A stretch of 64,000 nucleotides of DNA from JAMQPK01 sp963782595. GTDB lineage: Bacteria; Acidobacteriota; Vicinamibacteria; Vicinamibacterales; JAMQPK01. Positions 9,429 through 17,076 of this stretch are shown piece by piece. Below the pieces are notes generated by a model. That model had not been told where the DNA came from. It saw only the letters and a program-made list of their open reading frames with translations, and made no database searches. Every line of letters begins with the position of its first letter. Position 1 is the stretch's first letter. The stretch covers positions 992,001 to 1,056,000 of the forward strand of contig CAWAKJ010000002.1 of the NCBI GenBank assembly GCA_963782595.1. The letters run 5' to 3'. The position numbers and the translations under genes are program-made.

Positions 9429-10477
9429 GCGCTATGTCTCCTGCGACCTCCGAGCGTCGTCCGGCAGAGATCGACGAGGTGGTTGCCCGCCTGCGCGACA
9501 ACGTTGCCTTGCGTTCGTGGGCCGGCGCGTCGCCCGATCTGCGCGTAGACTCGGTTGCCGCGCGCCGTTCTTCGCACGTGGCGCGAGTCGAGGTCCGATC
9601 TCCGCACGGGACGCGCCGTCTGGTCGTGAAGGTGCCCCGGCTCCGGCTTGGCAAGACCGACAAAACGCTGACGCACCTCGCGCGTGCAGCGGCCGCCTCC
9701 AGGTCGCTCGTCCCGACGTTTGCCGGCCAGGCGGGACTGGGCGTCATCGAAATCATCGCGTTTTTCCCCGAGATCCCGGCGCTGGTGTGGAACGAGGTTG
9801 CCGGAGAGTCATTGGATGCGATGGCTAGACGCGCGACACCCGGACTGCCTGGCGCCGCGCGACTCGAATCGCTCGAGCGCGCGTGCTACGACGCCGGACG
9901 GTGGCTTCGGGTCCTCCAAGCTGCCACACCAGTGGAGAGAGAGGCTCTATCACTGGACGACATGATCGAGTACGTGGACGTGCGGCTGAAGCGAATTGGC
10001 GAACTGGGTCCAAGGGGACTCGGCGAGAAGTGGCGAGCCGCCGTCCGGGGCACATTCCAGGGGGCTGGGCTGACGCCCGCAGATTGTCGCCTTGCTGCCG
10101 TGCACGGTGACTTCAGCCCGAGCAACATCATTTTTGACGGCACCGGCATCGTGGCGATCGATCTGACGCGCTTCGGCACGGGGTCGATCTACCACGACGT
10201 GACCCGCCTCTACCATCAACTCGGCCTCCTGCTGCACAAGCCGTACGTGCTGCCGAGCACGGTCGCACGACTTCGGGGCGCGCTGCTCGCCGGCTACGGA
10301 TCAGGACTCGAGACGGGACATCCGTTGTTCCGGCTGTTTCTGATTCAACACCTGCTGACGCACTGGCTCGGCCTCCTGAAGATGTCGGCGGCGCCCTGCC
10401 ATGTGCGCGCGTTCCATCGCTGGGTGGGCTACCGGCACAAGCGGGAACTGGACGGCCTCGTCGCGTCGCCCTCCTAA
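9425..10477 (+). CDS. APH-type phosphotransferase
   Basis: 350 residues from TTG 9425 (overlapping the previous stop), or 347 from ATG 9434. The kinase-like fold is recognisable from VAAVHGDFSPSNIIFDG, which holds the catalytic Asp and Asn of the Brenner motif (HxDxxxxN). IVAIDLTRFG follows, where the metal-binding Asp sits in IDL rather than IDW. A basic N-lobe (RLVVKVPRL) carries the likely ATP-binding Lys. Members phosphorylate aminoglycosides, choline, sugars or lipid-linked glycans. Next to a GT4 enzyme, a glycan or lipid kinase is more likely than antibiotic resistance; this is inference from context. Confidence 0.78.
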   Translation: MSAMSPATSERRPAEIDEVVARLRDNVALRSWAGASPDLRVDSVAARRSSHVARVEVRSPHGTRRLVVKVPRLRLGKTDKTLTHLARAAAASRSLVPTFAGQAGLGVIEIIAFFPEIPALVWNEVAGESLDAMARRATPGLPGAARLESLERACYDAGRWLRVLQAATPVEREALSLDDMIEYVDVRLKRIGELGPRGLGEKWRAAVRGTFQGAGLTPADCRLAAVHGDFSPSNIIFDGTGIVAIDLTRFGTGSIYHDVTRLYHQLGLLLHKPYVLPSTVARLRGALLAGYGSGLETGHPLFRLFLIQHLLTHWLGLLKMSAAPCHVRAFHRWVGYRHKRELDGLVASPS

Positions 10478-10482
10478 TCTCC

Positions 10483-11136
10483 TCATCTCCTGTTTGTATT
10501 GAGCTCTCGGAGGATACTGTCGGTCACCGCACGGGCCAGCATTTCGTAGCCTTCCGGCGTGTAATGCGTGCCGTCGCCGCCCATCAACTTTTGCTTGCCG
10601 CCGCCTTCAACCAGCGTGTGTAGATCGTTGATGGGTATGCCAACCTGTTTCATCACCGATACCGCCGCAACGTTGTACCTTTGCACGTCGGCTTCGAATC
10701 GATCGAAACCGGCTTTCCGCTGGGCGTGAAGGTTGTCCACAATCGGCGTGGTTGTGGCGAAAATAACTCTGGCCCTCGTTTCTTTCTGAATGCGCTCCAG
10801 GATCGTCTTCAGGTTTTTCTCGTAATCGGCCAGCGGCACCTGATAGCTCTTGTCCTTCAGCTTCAGATCGTGCAGTCCAGCATTGATGTGAACAACATCC
10901 GGCTTCTCGTTGACGACCCATTCGTCGAGGTGTCTGAGGATATTGCCACTGTCTTCGCCGTTTGGTGCCGGGCTGACGACGACCGCTTTACCGGCGAGCA
11001 GCTTTGCCACAAACGGTGCATAGCCCATCCGAATGGAATCGCCGACCAGCACGACTTTGGCCAGGGGTTTCTCCTGAGCTGCGCTGCTCGAGACCAGAAT
11101 GGCTAACATGAACACACACCAGCAACGAGTCAGCAT
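10483..11136 (-). CDS. Secreted SGNH/GDSL-family hydrolase
   Basis: 217 residues with a short Sec signal peptide (hydrophobic to about residue 20). Block I is VLVGDSIRMGY with the nucleophilic Ser, block III-like is HINAGLHDLK with the Asn, and block V is MGGDGTHYTPEG with Asp and His two apart. This is a complete SGNH catalytic set. The family includes acyl-ester hydrolases and sialate or xylan acetylesterases, so it probably removes acyl groups from a carbohydrate outside the cytoplasm. It is convergent with the phosphotransferase gene, with only 5 bp between stops. Confidence 0.84.
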   Translation of the reverse strand: MLTRCWCVFMLAILVSSSAAQEKPLAKVVLVGDSIRMGYAPFVAKLLAGKAVVVSPAPNGEDSGNILRHLDEWVVNEKPDVVHINAGLHDLKLKDKSYQVPLADYEKNLKTILERIQKETRARVIFATTTPIVDNLHAQRKAGFDRFEADVQRYNVAAVSVMKQVGIPINDLHTLVEGGGKQKLMGGDGTHYTPEGYEMLARAVTDSILRELNTNRR

Positions 11137-11183
11137 GGTGACTACCTCTGCGGGATGATCTCACGGAAGAACGGAGGAGGCTA

Positions 11184-11360
11184 ATGAAGACAACGCCACG
11201 TCGGATAGCTTTTCAAATCCTCATGTTCATTGTTGTCTTGGTGGTGCTCCTGGTGATGGGCAGCGCGGTGGCGATCTGGCTGGGACTTGGGCCGACCGTT
11301 CACTCTCAGGCAGATCTGACAATCCGGGAACTGCCCTCGGCGTCCCGTTGTGTGGTATAA
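11184..11360 (+). CDS. Small single-pass membrane protein (58 aa)
   Basis: ATG 11184 is preceded by a strong ribosome binding site (GGAGGAGG, 3 nt before the codon triplet CTA-ATG region). The reading frame runs 58 residues to TAA 11358-11360. Residues 9-38 form one long hydrophobic helix (IAFQILMFIVVLVVLLVMG), followed by a short periplasmic tail containing ADLTIREL. The tail resembles the beginning of some SppA-type signal-peptide peptidases, so it could be a truncated relic. That is a weak inference; a genuine small membrane protein is equally possible. It sits 33 bp upstream of the frameshifted SMP-30-like gene. Confidence 0.5.
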   Translation: MKTTPRRIAFQILMFIVVLVVLLVMGSAVAIWLGLGPTVHSQADLTIRELPSASRCVV

Positions 11361-11393
11361 GGTCGGCCATCAACACCGTTGAGAGGTGATGTC

Positions 11394-12328
11394 ATGAGCA
11401 TGAAACGACGAGAATTTCTGGCGGCTGGTCTTGCATTGAACCTCGGCTCGGCGGCGGCCTTGCTGGCGCAACAAGGTGGTGCCTCGCCAGATCGCGCAGG
11501 TCGCGGTGCTCGCGGTGGCGGTGGCGGCGCGGGACGCGGCGCCGTCCCGACTCGAATGGCCAAGACGACCAGGATGTTCAAATCGCCGGGCATGTATCCC
11601 AACGCGCTCGCCGTGATGACCGACGCACCGGGAGGGCTGTGGATCGGCCAGCAGAAGATCACGGCCGTCAAATTCGAAGACGTACAACCTTCCTGTGTTG
11701 CCGGACCCCGATGAGGCGGCGTGGCTGGTCGATTGGAACGGCAAACTGCTCAAGACCGTCACGACTCACGCGCGCAACTACGTCCGGCATGGCGTACGGG
11801 GGCGGCTGCGTGTGGATGGGCGCGAACTCCGAACCATACGGCATCTTTCAGGTCGACATGAACTCCAAGCAAATCACCCATCGTCAAATTCCGCTCAGCA
11901 TCGACGGCAGCGGGAGTGGATGCCATGGCGTGAAGTGGCACAACGGCAAGCTGTGGATTGCGGCGCTGCGCCTGGGCGGCATCCTGCGTGTCGATCCAAA
12001 GACGTGGGTGCCGGAAGTCTTGATCCGTGCGAGCTCGGAGGAAAGGCCTCGACTCCACGACGTCTGTTTCGACAACGAGGGCAATATCTGGGTCGTGACC
12101 GGCAACAACAGCACAAGCTACGCAGAGGGGAAAGCCGGCCTGAACAAATATGACGGCAAGACAGGCCAGCTTCTCATGACGGTCGAGTTTCAGCCCGGAT
12201 CATGCGACCCGCACGGGTTGGATTGGCACGACGGACGCCTCGTCAGCTGCGACGCCGGCATCCACCCGGGATGGAAGGGCATGGAGAGCCCGCACAGCGG
12301 CTATATCTTCAGCATCGAGATTGTCTAG
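11394..12328 (+). pseudogene. Tat-exported SMP-30/gluconolactonase-like beta-propeller protein, two frameshifts
   Basis: A Tat signal is seen at the start (MKRREFLAAGLALNLGSAA), followed by a Gly/Arg/Ala-rich linker and a six-bladed propeller with repeats such as MYPNALAVMTDAPGGLWIG, LWIAALRLGGILRVDP and DNEGNIWVVTGNNS. Coding runs in frame 3 to about 11660-11685, then frame 1 (TYNLPVLPDPDEAAWLVDWN) to about 11778. From 11780 it runs in frame 2 (TSGMAYGGGCVWMGANSEP) to the stop. Both shifts are net +1. Corrected length would be about 311 codons. ATG 11394 is preferred over the TTG at 11379 because GAGAGG lies just upstream. Function would be lactone hydrolysis or sugar-acid sensing in the periplasm. 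Confidence 0.78.
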
Positions 12329-12339
12329 GGGAAGGGGTG

Positions 12340-12370
12340 GACGGGTCTCCGGATTCCGGGGAGACCCGTC
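12340..12370. terminator. Strong hairpin between convergent genes
   Basis: An 11-bp perfect stem (GACGGGTCTCC at 12340-12350 with its complement at 12360-12370) lies between the ends of the SMP-30-like gene (+) and the outer-membrane gene (-). It can serve both directions. The GGGTCT/AGACCC core resembles the family A palindromes, so it may be a related repeat doing the job of a terminator. Confidence 0.55.
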
Positions 12371-12377
12371 CGCAAGT

Positions 12378-12953
12378 TCAGAATTTGAAGGCGAGGCCGA
12401 AGCTGGCGCGCCAGAAATTGAACTGGTCGAGCGCGATGCCGGCCTCCTCCAGGTCGGTGATCTTGATCCCGAAGGCCTTGTAGTAGCGCAGATCGGCACG
12501 CACACCCAGATGGTCTGTGAAAAATCCCATCACGCCGCCGCCCGCGTTGAATGTGAAGTAGTTGTTCGAAATACTCTCCGGACTCGGAACCAGAACACTT
12601 GAAACACCCGTCACGTTGAGATGGAGATTGCCGGCGCCGAAGGCCACATACGGCTTCGCACGGCCGATCGTTGGCCCAAGGAGCGTACCGGCCGAGATCG
12701 AGATGACCCGGCTCTTCGAGAGCCCGTTCGCAGAGTTGTCGATCACCTCTGGATAGAACGCAATCTCGGTCTCGAAACCGGCGATCCCTCCGAGGCCGCC
12801 GAACGCCACGCCGAACCCCGGCTTCGTGCTGCTGCCTCTCGAGCTTGGCGACGTGAGCGTGGTGCCAGCGAACGGGGCGACGAATCCTTGCGCCGCCGCG
12901 TCATGCGTGGCGAGCGTGAGAAGAAGGGCGCTGAGGAGAACGAATCGAAGCAT
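12378..12953 (-). CDS. Outer-membrane beta-barrel protein
   Basis: 191 residues from ATG 12953, preceded by AGAGG. A Sec signal peptide ends in the region ATHDAAAQ. The mature part has alternating hydrophobic strands with many Gly and Tyr/Phe residues, e.g. FGVAFGGLGGIAGFETEIAF, YFTFNAGGGVMGFF and LGVRADLRYYKAFG. It ends in a terminal Phe (FGLAFKF), the usual signal for outer-membrane insertion. About eight strands fit the OmpW/OMP_b-brl group. No ligand can be assigned. The 33 nt before 12953 also read open but lack a start context. Confidence 0.78.
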   Translation of the reverse strand: MLRFVLLSALLLTLATHDAAAQGFVAPFAGTTLTSPSSRGSSTKPGFGVAFGGLGGIAGFETEIAFYPEVIDNSANGLSKSRVISISAGTLLGPTIGRAKPYVAFGAGNLHLNVTGVSSVLVPSPESISNNYFTFNAGGGVMGFFTDHLGVRADLRYYKAFGIKITDLEEAGIALDQFNFWRASFGLAFKF

Positions 12954-13058
12954 CAGGAAACCTCTTGAGTGATGGTGAGTATACAACGGTGACCATCATC
13001 CCTGACGCGGCCCTGGCCGGCTGTTCACTTCGGCACATGCCGGCGTGGCTTGTCACTC

Positions 13059-13469
13059 TCAGCGACGGGGCGGTCGCCGCGGCTCGGTGGGCTCATTCTC
13101 ACTGAAATCGGGTCCGCCAATGACCCTCAGAGGGCGACGATCGGTTGCCGCGGTGCGATCATTGCGCCGGACGGTTGCGCGCACTTCGAATTCGCCGGGC
13201 GGTAAGTCGCGCAGCATGAACTGATAACTTCGGGGTGCGGACGCGCCGCTGAGCTCGATCGAGCTGCTGCGATAGTAATTCGGGCCGTCTATTTCCCAGA
13301 CGAGCGCACGGTTCTTTTCGTCGCGCGTCACGAGCACTTTCAGTTGCGCGTTGCCCCGAAACATCGCGACGGCCGGTCTCAGTGTGATCGAAATCGCATC
13401 GTCTGCGTTCGTGTGTATCGATCCCGCCAGCACGCCGACTGCAATTGCGAAACCGACCTGGCATTTCAT
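13059..13469 (-). CDS. Secreted hypothetical protein, tandem paralogue 1
   Basis: 136 residues from ATG 13469 with a signal peptide (MKCQVGFAIAVGVLAGSIHT). The mature domain is a small beta-sandwich-like sequence: ISITLRPAVAMFRGNAQLKV, LVTRDEKNRALVWEIDGP, YYRSSS, LPPGEFEVRATVRRNDRT. It is clearly paralogous to the next gene, sharing VLVTRD, KNR, LVWE, YYRSSS, GASAPRSY and GEFEVRATVRR. The C-terminus adds a Pro/Arg-rich tail. I do not recognise the family; the fold suggests an Ig/FN3-like periplasmic module. Confidence 0.65.
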   Translation of the reverse strand: MKCQVGFAIAVGVLAGSIHTNADDAISITLRPAVAMFRGNAQLKVLVTRDEKNRALVWEIDGPNYYRSSSIELSGASAPRSYQFMLRDLPPGEFEVRATVRRNDRTAATDRRPLRVIGGPDFSENEPTEPRRPPRR

Positions 13470-13570
13470 CGCGCTACGGTACCGCGATGGCCCGTAAGAA
13501 GAAATTACCCGAATGGGCGAGCCCAAAAGCGTTACCTTTTTCGGCCTGGGCTGCCGATAACGGGAGGACG

Positions 13571-13933
13571 TTAAATCGACCTGCCGACAACTTTGATGGT
13601 GCACCGATCCCTGGCCACGGTGCGGTCACTGCGCCGGACGGTGGCTCGCACTTCGAATTCGCCCGCCGGCAAATTTTGCACCAGGAAACGATAACTCCGT
13701 GGTGCGGAGGCGCCGTCGAGCTCCTGCGAGCTGCTGCGATAGTAGTCTGGTCCGTCGACTTCCCAGACGAGCACACGGTTCTTTGTGTCGCGCGTCACGA
13801 GCACCGTGACGTAGGCGCTGCCCGGAAACGTGGCGACGGTCGGTCTCACCGAGATCGCAAGCGCCTCGTCCGCGCTCGTGTGCATCGATCCCGCCAGCAC
13901 TCCAGCCATGGCCAAAACGATAAGACGTGTCAT
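13571..13933 (-). CDS. Secreted hypothetical protein, tandem paralogue 2
   Basis: 120 residues from ATG 13933, with a purine-rich GGGAGG upstream and a signal peptide (MTRLIVLAMAGVLAGSMHT). It is the upstream partner of a tandem duplication with the gene at 13059-13469: the two share most of the mature domain (VLVTRD-KNR, LVWE-DGP, YYRSSS, GASAPRSY, GEFEVRATVRR-DRT). It lacks the Pro/Arg tail. The 101 bp between the genes hold no other recognisable feature. Function unknown. Confidence 0.65.
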   Translation of the reverse strand: MTRLIVLAMAGVLAGSMHTSADEALAISVRPTVATFPGSAYVTVLVTRDTKNRVLVWEVDGPDYYRSSSQELDGASAPRSYRFLVQNLPAGEFEVRATVRRSDRTVARDRCTIKVVGRSI

Positions 13934-14075
13934 CGCTCGTCCTCCCTGCCTGTTCGAAGAATCAAATTCGCGCAGGCATAAGGAGAAACGAACGACCGAG
14001 ATCAAATGAACGGCACGGCTGCTCGCAGCTCACAAGTAGCGCACGCCAACGCCTGGCGCAACCGGGTCGGTTCCA

Positions 14076-14438
14076 CTAGCGGACCACCGAAACGATCCAA
14101 CCCACTAATGCACCACTCCCGGCGCCGACCCCGCCGAACATCGGGAGATAGGCACTGTGGGGTTCGCCGCCGCTCGCTCCTGGAATGACTGCCGCCTGAA
14201 CGCCGAGGCCAACGCCCAATCCGATTAGGGCGCCAAAGATCACCGGATGACGACCGGCCCAACTGCGTCTCGGTGGCTGCTGCCGGCGGCTCGCCTCGAG
14301 AACATTTGCCGTCGAAGGCTGGATTGTGGATATGCGGATTGTCAGATCGCGATCACCGCCTTCGCGCTGGGTCTGGGCGAACCCTGCTGTCGGTGTGATG
14401 AATACCGAGATGAGCGCTGCCACAAGTACCTTGCGCAT
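14076..14438 (-). CDS. Small secreted/membrane hypothetical protein
   Basis: 120 residues from ATG 14438, with a signal peptide (MRKVLVAALISVFITPTAGF) ending near AQT. A charged, Arg-rich middle follows (ASRRQQPPRRSWAGRHPVI). Then come one or two Gly-rich hydrophobic segments (FGALIGLGVGLGVQAAV and FGGVGAGSGALVGWIVS) like Gly-zipper membrane segments. No known domain. The first 48 nt of the longer open frame (from 14486) do not look coding. It may contribute to envelope stress or be a small pore-like lipoprotein relative, but this is speculation. Confidence 0.55.
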   Translation of the reverse strand: MRKVLVAALISVFITPTAGFAQTQREGGDRDLTIRISTIQPSTANVLEASRRQQPPRRSWAGRHPVIFGALIGLGVGLGVQAAVIPGASGGEPHSAYLPMFGGVGAGSGALVGWIVSVVR

Positions 14439-14899
14439 GTCGTCCTCCATGCCTTTCATGCGTGGAATCGCCCAGGAACGGCTCACTTTGCGGTTGACCT
14501 CGGACAGGGCTGGCTGAAGAATCGTACCTTCGCTCCTTCGCTCTCTTCGCTGACTTCGCAGTCAGCGCAGATGGCAAATGGCAGATGGCTAAGACCTCTG
14601 CCCTCTGCCATCATCCATCTGCCCTGACACGTTTCTTATCTCCTGACAGTTGCTGACCCCTCGAAACTCGTCGGCCCTCCGTTCGTGCTGCCGGCAGCCG
14701 GGCGGTAGCCGGATTTCAACTCTGCATGGCCGTGTCCCACATCTGCACAATCTGGCCCCCCGGCCGCCGAGGGACGCCGCAACCCGTCAGCGAAATAGTG
14801 CTCCATCAACGGCTTAACGCCACCCCCGCCGTTCCCTGCACGGTCTGTCATTTGCACTAAGGCTGCGGCTGGCATCGATAAACAACGGAGACATACCTC
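14439..14899. other. Intergenic region with one repeat, no gene seen
   Basis: About 460 bp between the small secreted protein (-) and the HD-GYP regulator (+). It holds the family B repeat at 14569-14630 and otherwise no supported gene. The stretch 14640-14899 has no convincing RNA or ORF. An ACGGAGAC purine-rich site just upstream of 14900 serves as the ribosome binding site of the regulator. Confidence 0.6.
14569..14630. repeat. Intergenic repeat, family B (GCAGATGGCA...CTGCCCTGACAC)
   Basis: The stretch is built from CAGATGGCA/CTGCCATC words that can fold back on each other, and ends CATCTGCCCTGACAC. The same words and the same ending recur at 47592-47656. Both copies sit in intergenic space, consistent with a dispersed REP-like palindromic repeat of this genome. 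Confidence 0.65.
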
Positions 14900-15883
14900 A
14901 TGGAACCAGGCGCGAAGGTTCTCGTTGTGGATGATTACGAGCCGAATGCCAAGGGGATGCGCGATCTGCTGGTGGCTGCGGGCCACACGGTACGCGTCGC
15001 CAGCAACGGTGCCGATGCATTGCGATTCGCCTCGGACGAGCCGCCGGATCTGGTCGTGCTCGACGTGGTGATGCCCGGAATGTCGGGTGTGGATGTGTGT
15101 CGCGAATTGAAGACACGCAGCCTCACGCGGTTGACGCCTGTCGTGCTCGTCACCGGAAGCCAGGACCACGCGTTCCGTCTTGCCGGCCTCGATGCGGGCG
15201 CCGACGACTTCATCAACAAGCCACTCGACATACCGGAGTTTCGGACGCGAGTGAAATCGCTCCTCCGTCTGAAGCGTCTGACCGATGAGCTCGAATCAAC
15301 CGAAGCGATCATGACGATGCTCGGACAGGTCGTGGAGGCACGCGACCCGTATACGGAAGGCCATTGCGAGCGGCTTGCGGATTACGCGACGGCACTCGGA
15401 GTGGCGCTGGGACTGTCCACCTTCGATCTCGACACGCTGAATCGTGGAGCCGCGCTGCACGACGTAGGAAAAATCGCCGTGCCGGATGGCGTGCTGTTGA
15501 AGCCCGGCCGTTTGGATGCCGACGAAATGGTGCTGATGAAACAACATCCGGTGATCGGCGACAATCTGTGCCGCACCGTGCGCTCACTGGAACGCGTGCG
15601 GCCGATCGTTCGCTGGCATCACGAGCGCGAGGATGGCCGCGGCTATCCCGATGGTCTCACGAGAGGCGAGATTCCGCTGCTTGCGCAAATCGTGGGGGTC
15701 GTCGATGTGTTCGATGCGCTCACGACGAATCGGCCGTACCGGAAGGCGATGACCACCGATGCCGCCTACGACATCATGCGCGCGGACGCGGCGTCTGGCT
15801 GGTGTCCGGAGAAGCTCGTCGCCAAATTCATCGACCTTCACCGCTGCAGAAAATCCGAGGTTTACTGCGCCATCCGAGCATAG
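14900..15883 (+). CDS. Response regulator with HD-GYP phosphodiesterase output domain
   Basis: 327 residues. The N-terminal receiver domain (about 1-122) has VLVVDDYEPN, the phospho-acceptor Asp in LVVLDVVMPGMSG, and the conserved Lys in INKPLD. The HD-GYP domain (about 140-320) has HCERLADY, HDVGKIAVPD (HD pair), KQHPVIG, WHHEREDGRGYPDGL (the GYP signature) and VVDVFDALTTNRPYR. All expected metal ligands are present, so it should hydrolyse cyclic di-GMP under control of a sensor kinase, which is not encoded nearby. It is flanked by a divergent/convergent intergenic region and the cytochrome operon on the opposite strand. Confidence 0.93.
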   Translation: MEPGAKVLVVDDYEPNAKGMRDLLVAAGHTVRVASNGADALRFASDEPPDLVVLDVVMPGMSGVDVCRELKTRSLTRLTPVVLVTGSQDHAFRLAGLDAGADDFINKPLDIPEFRTRVKSLLRLKRLTDELESTEAIMTMLGQVVEARDPYTEGHCERLADYATALGVALGLSTFDLDTLNRGAALHDVGKIAVPDGVLLKPGRLDADEMVLMKQHPVIGDNLCRTVRSLERVRPIVRWHHEREDGRGYPDGLTRGEIPLLAQIVGVVDVFDALTTNRPYRKAMTTDAAYDIMRADAASGWCPEKLVAKFIDLHRCRKSEVYCAIRA

Positions 15884-15889
15884 GTGCTA

Positions 15890-16318
15890 TCAGGGCTTGT
15901 CGGCAACGATGTCGATTCGACCCAGCACCTCGCGCTCTGTGGAGAGGTCCAGTTTGCCCGGGGGCATCTTGTTCAATTGCAGGATGTAGGCGATGACCGC
16001 AGCCGTGTCGTCCCTGCTTAGCGTCCCGGGAGCTTCGGCCGGCATGGCTTCGCGAATCCAGTCGAACATCACACCTACGGACTGACTGGTCCAGCCGGCC
16101 AGGAACATGCCGCCAACCAGCTTCGGTCCGGAATCGCCGCCATCGAGCTTGGGACCGTGGCAGCCGATGCACCTGGTATCGGCAACCTTTTCACCGCGGT
16201 AAGCCTGGGCTTCGCTATACACGCCGCTCCACACGGTCGGTGTCTGCGCGGCTGTTGCGTAGATCGCGCACAGGATCACAATCGCGGCGCTCGCGAATAT
16301 CAGGGTTAGTTGCCGCAC
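15890..16318 (-). CDS. Small periplasmic cytochrome c (class I)
   Basis: 142 residues with a signal peptide to about residue 24 (ending ATAAQ). A single heme site, CIGCHGPKLDGGDSGP, lies at about residues 50-65. The likely distal Met is in REAMPAEAPGTLS or NKMPPGK near the C-terminus. Last gene of the PSD1-DUF1501-cytochrome operon; its start overlaps the end of the preceding cytochrome gene by 13 bp, so translation is probably coupled. Likely an electron carrier for the oxidative reactions of this operon. Confidence 0.85.
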   Translation of the reverse strand: MRQLTLIFASAAIVILCAIYATAAQTPTVWSGVYSEAQAYRGEKVADTRCIGCHGPKLDGGDSGPKLVGGMFLAGWTSQSVGVMFDWIREAMPAEAPGTLSRDDTAAVIAYILQLNKMPPGKLDLSTEREVLGRIDIVADKP

Positions 16319-17076
16319 GCGGCACCGACCATCTGCAGCGACATGACATTCACGCGTATTTCCGCACCGAGCCGCACCATGTAGCCGGTCACGCGTACTT
16401 TGTGTCCGTTGTGCGGCTCCGGCTTGTAGCTGATGGCGTCGAGCAGGCGGAACGTGAACTCGCCGCGTTCCTGCCGTGCACCAGCGGCTGCGTCGGCGCT
16501 TGCTGCGGCTGTCGGCTCAGTTTTCTTCAATTCCTGGGCGTTGGTGAGCAGCCACGACCTCGTCGGGTCCTGGTGAAGACACCCCACCGAAGAAACGAAC
16601 GTGTAATTCTCGAGTCCCTCCCCACCGCCGGCACCGGGAATCCACGTGATGTCGGCGGCCTCGGTGGTCAGCTCGGCGGACCCTGCAGGAAAGTTGTTCT
16701 TGTGCAGCACATACGTGGCCACATCGAGATATTCCTGGTCGGTCAAGGCGCCCGGCCGCCCCGACGGCATGTCTCGTTTCATCTTGTTGAAGAGCGCGCT
16801 CACCTTCGACTCGCCGAAATCCTGAACGAATCGAGAGCCGGTCAGAGGGGCGCCTCGTGCGCCGGCCGTGGGGTTTGCCGACCCGTCGAGATCGGGGAGA
16901 TGGCATGTCACGCAGTTGGCTTCGTAGACTTGCTTCCCGCGTTCGGCCTGCGCCGCCGTGTAGACGGGATCGCGCACCGTCTTGCGCGATTTCGCGTCAT
17001 TCTGATCCTGCGCGGGCAGATGCGCCGCCGCAACACAGACTACGGCCACCACACATGCGAGAAGGCGCTTAGACAA
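16306..17076 (-). CDS. Cytochrome c with C-terminal extension
   Basis: 256 residues. Signal peptide to about residue 22 (AAAHLPAQ). A class I heme site CVTCHLPDLDG lies near residue 55, with a methionine ligand candidate in KRDMPSGRPGALT. After about residue 125 there is a second region. It includes GLENYTFVSSVGCLHQDPT and a beta-rich tail (VRVTGYMVRLGAEIRVNVMS) that I do not recognise and that may bind the partner oxidase or substrate. The start overlaps the stop of the DUF1501 gene by 8 bp. Periplasmic electron transfer is the expected role. Confidence 0.82.
   Translation of the reverse strand: MSKRLLACVVAVVCVAAAHLPAQDQNDAKSRKTVRDPVYTAAQAERGKQVYEANCVTCHLPDLDGSANPTAGARGAPLTGSRFVQDFGESKVSALFNKMKRDMPSGRPGALTDQEYLDVATYVLHKNNFPAGSAELTTEAADITWIPGAGGGEGLENYTFVSSVGCLHQDPTRSWLLTNAQELKKTEPTAAASADAAAGARQERGEFTFRLLDAISYKPEPHNGHKVRVTGYMVRLGAEIRVNVMSLQMVGAACGN

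Noticed and set aside
13470..13570. Possible riboswitch or structured RNA between the tandem paralogues
   Set aside because: Some GC-rich complementarity is visible, but it does not fit the cyclic-di-GMP or other riboswitch consensus I could recall, and the gap is only 101 bp.
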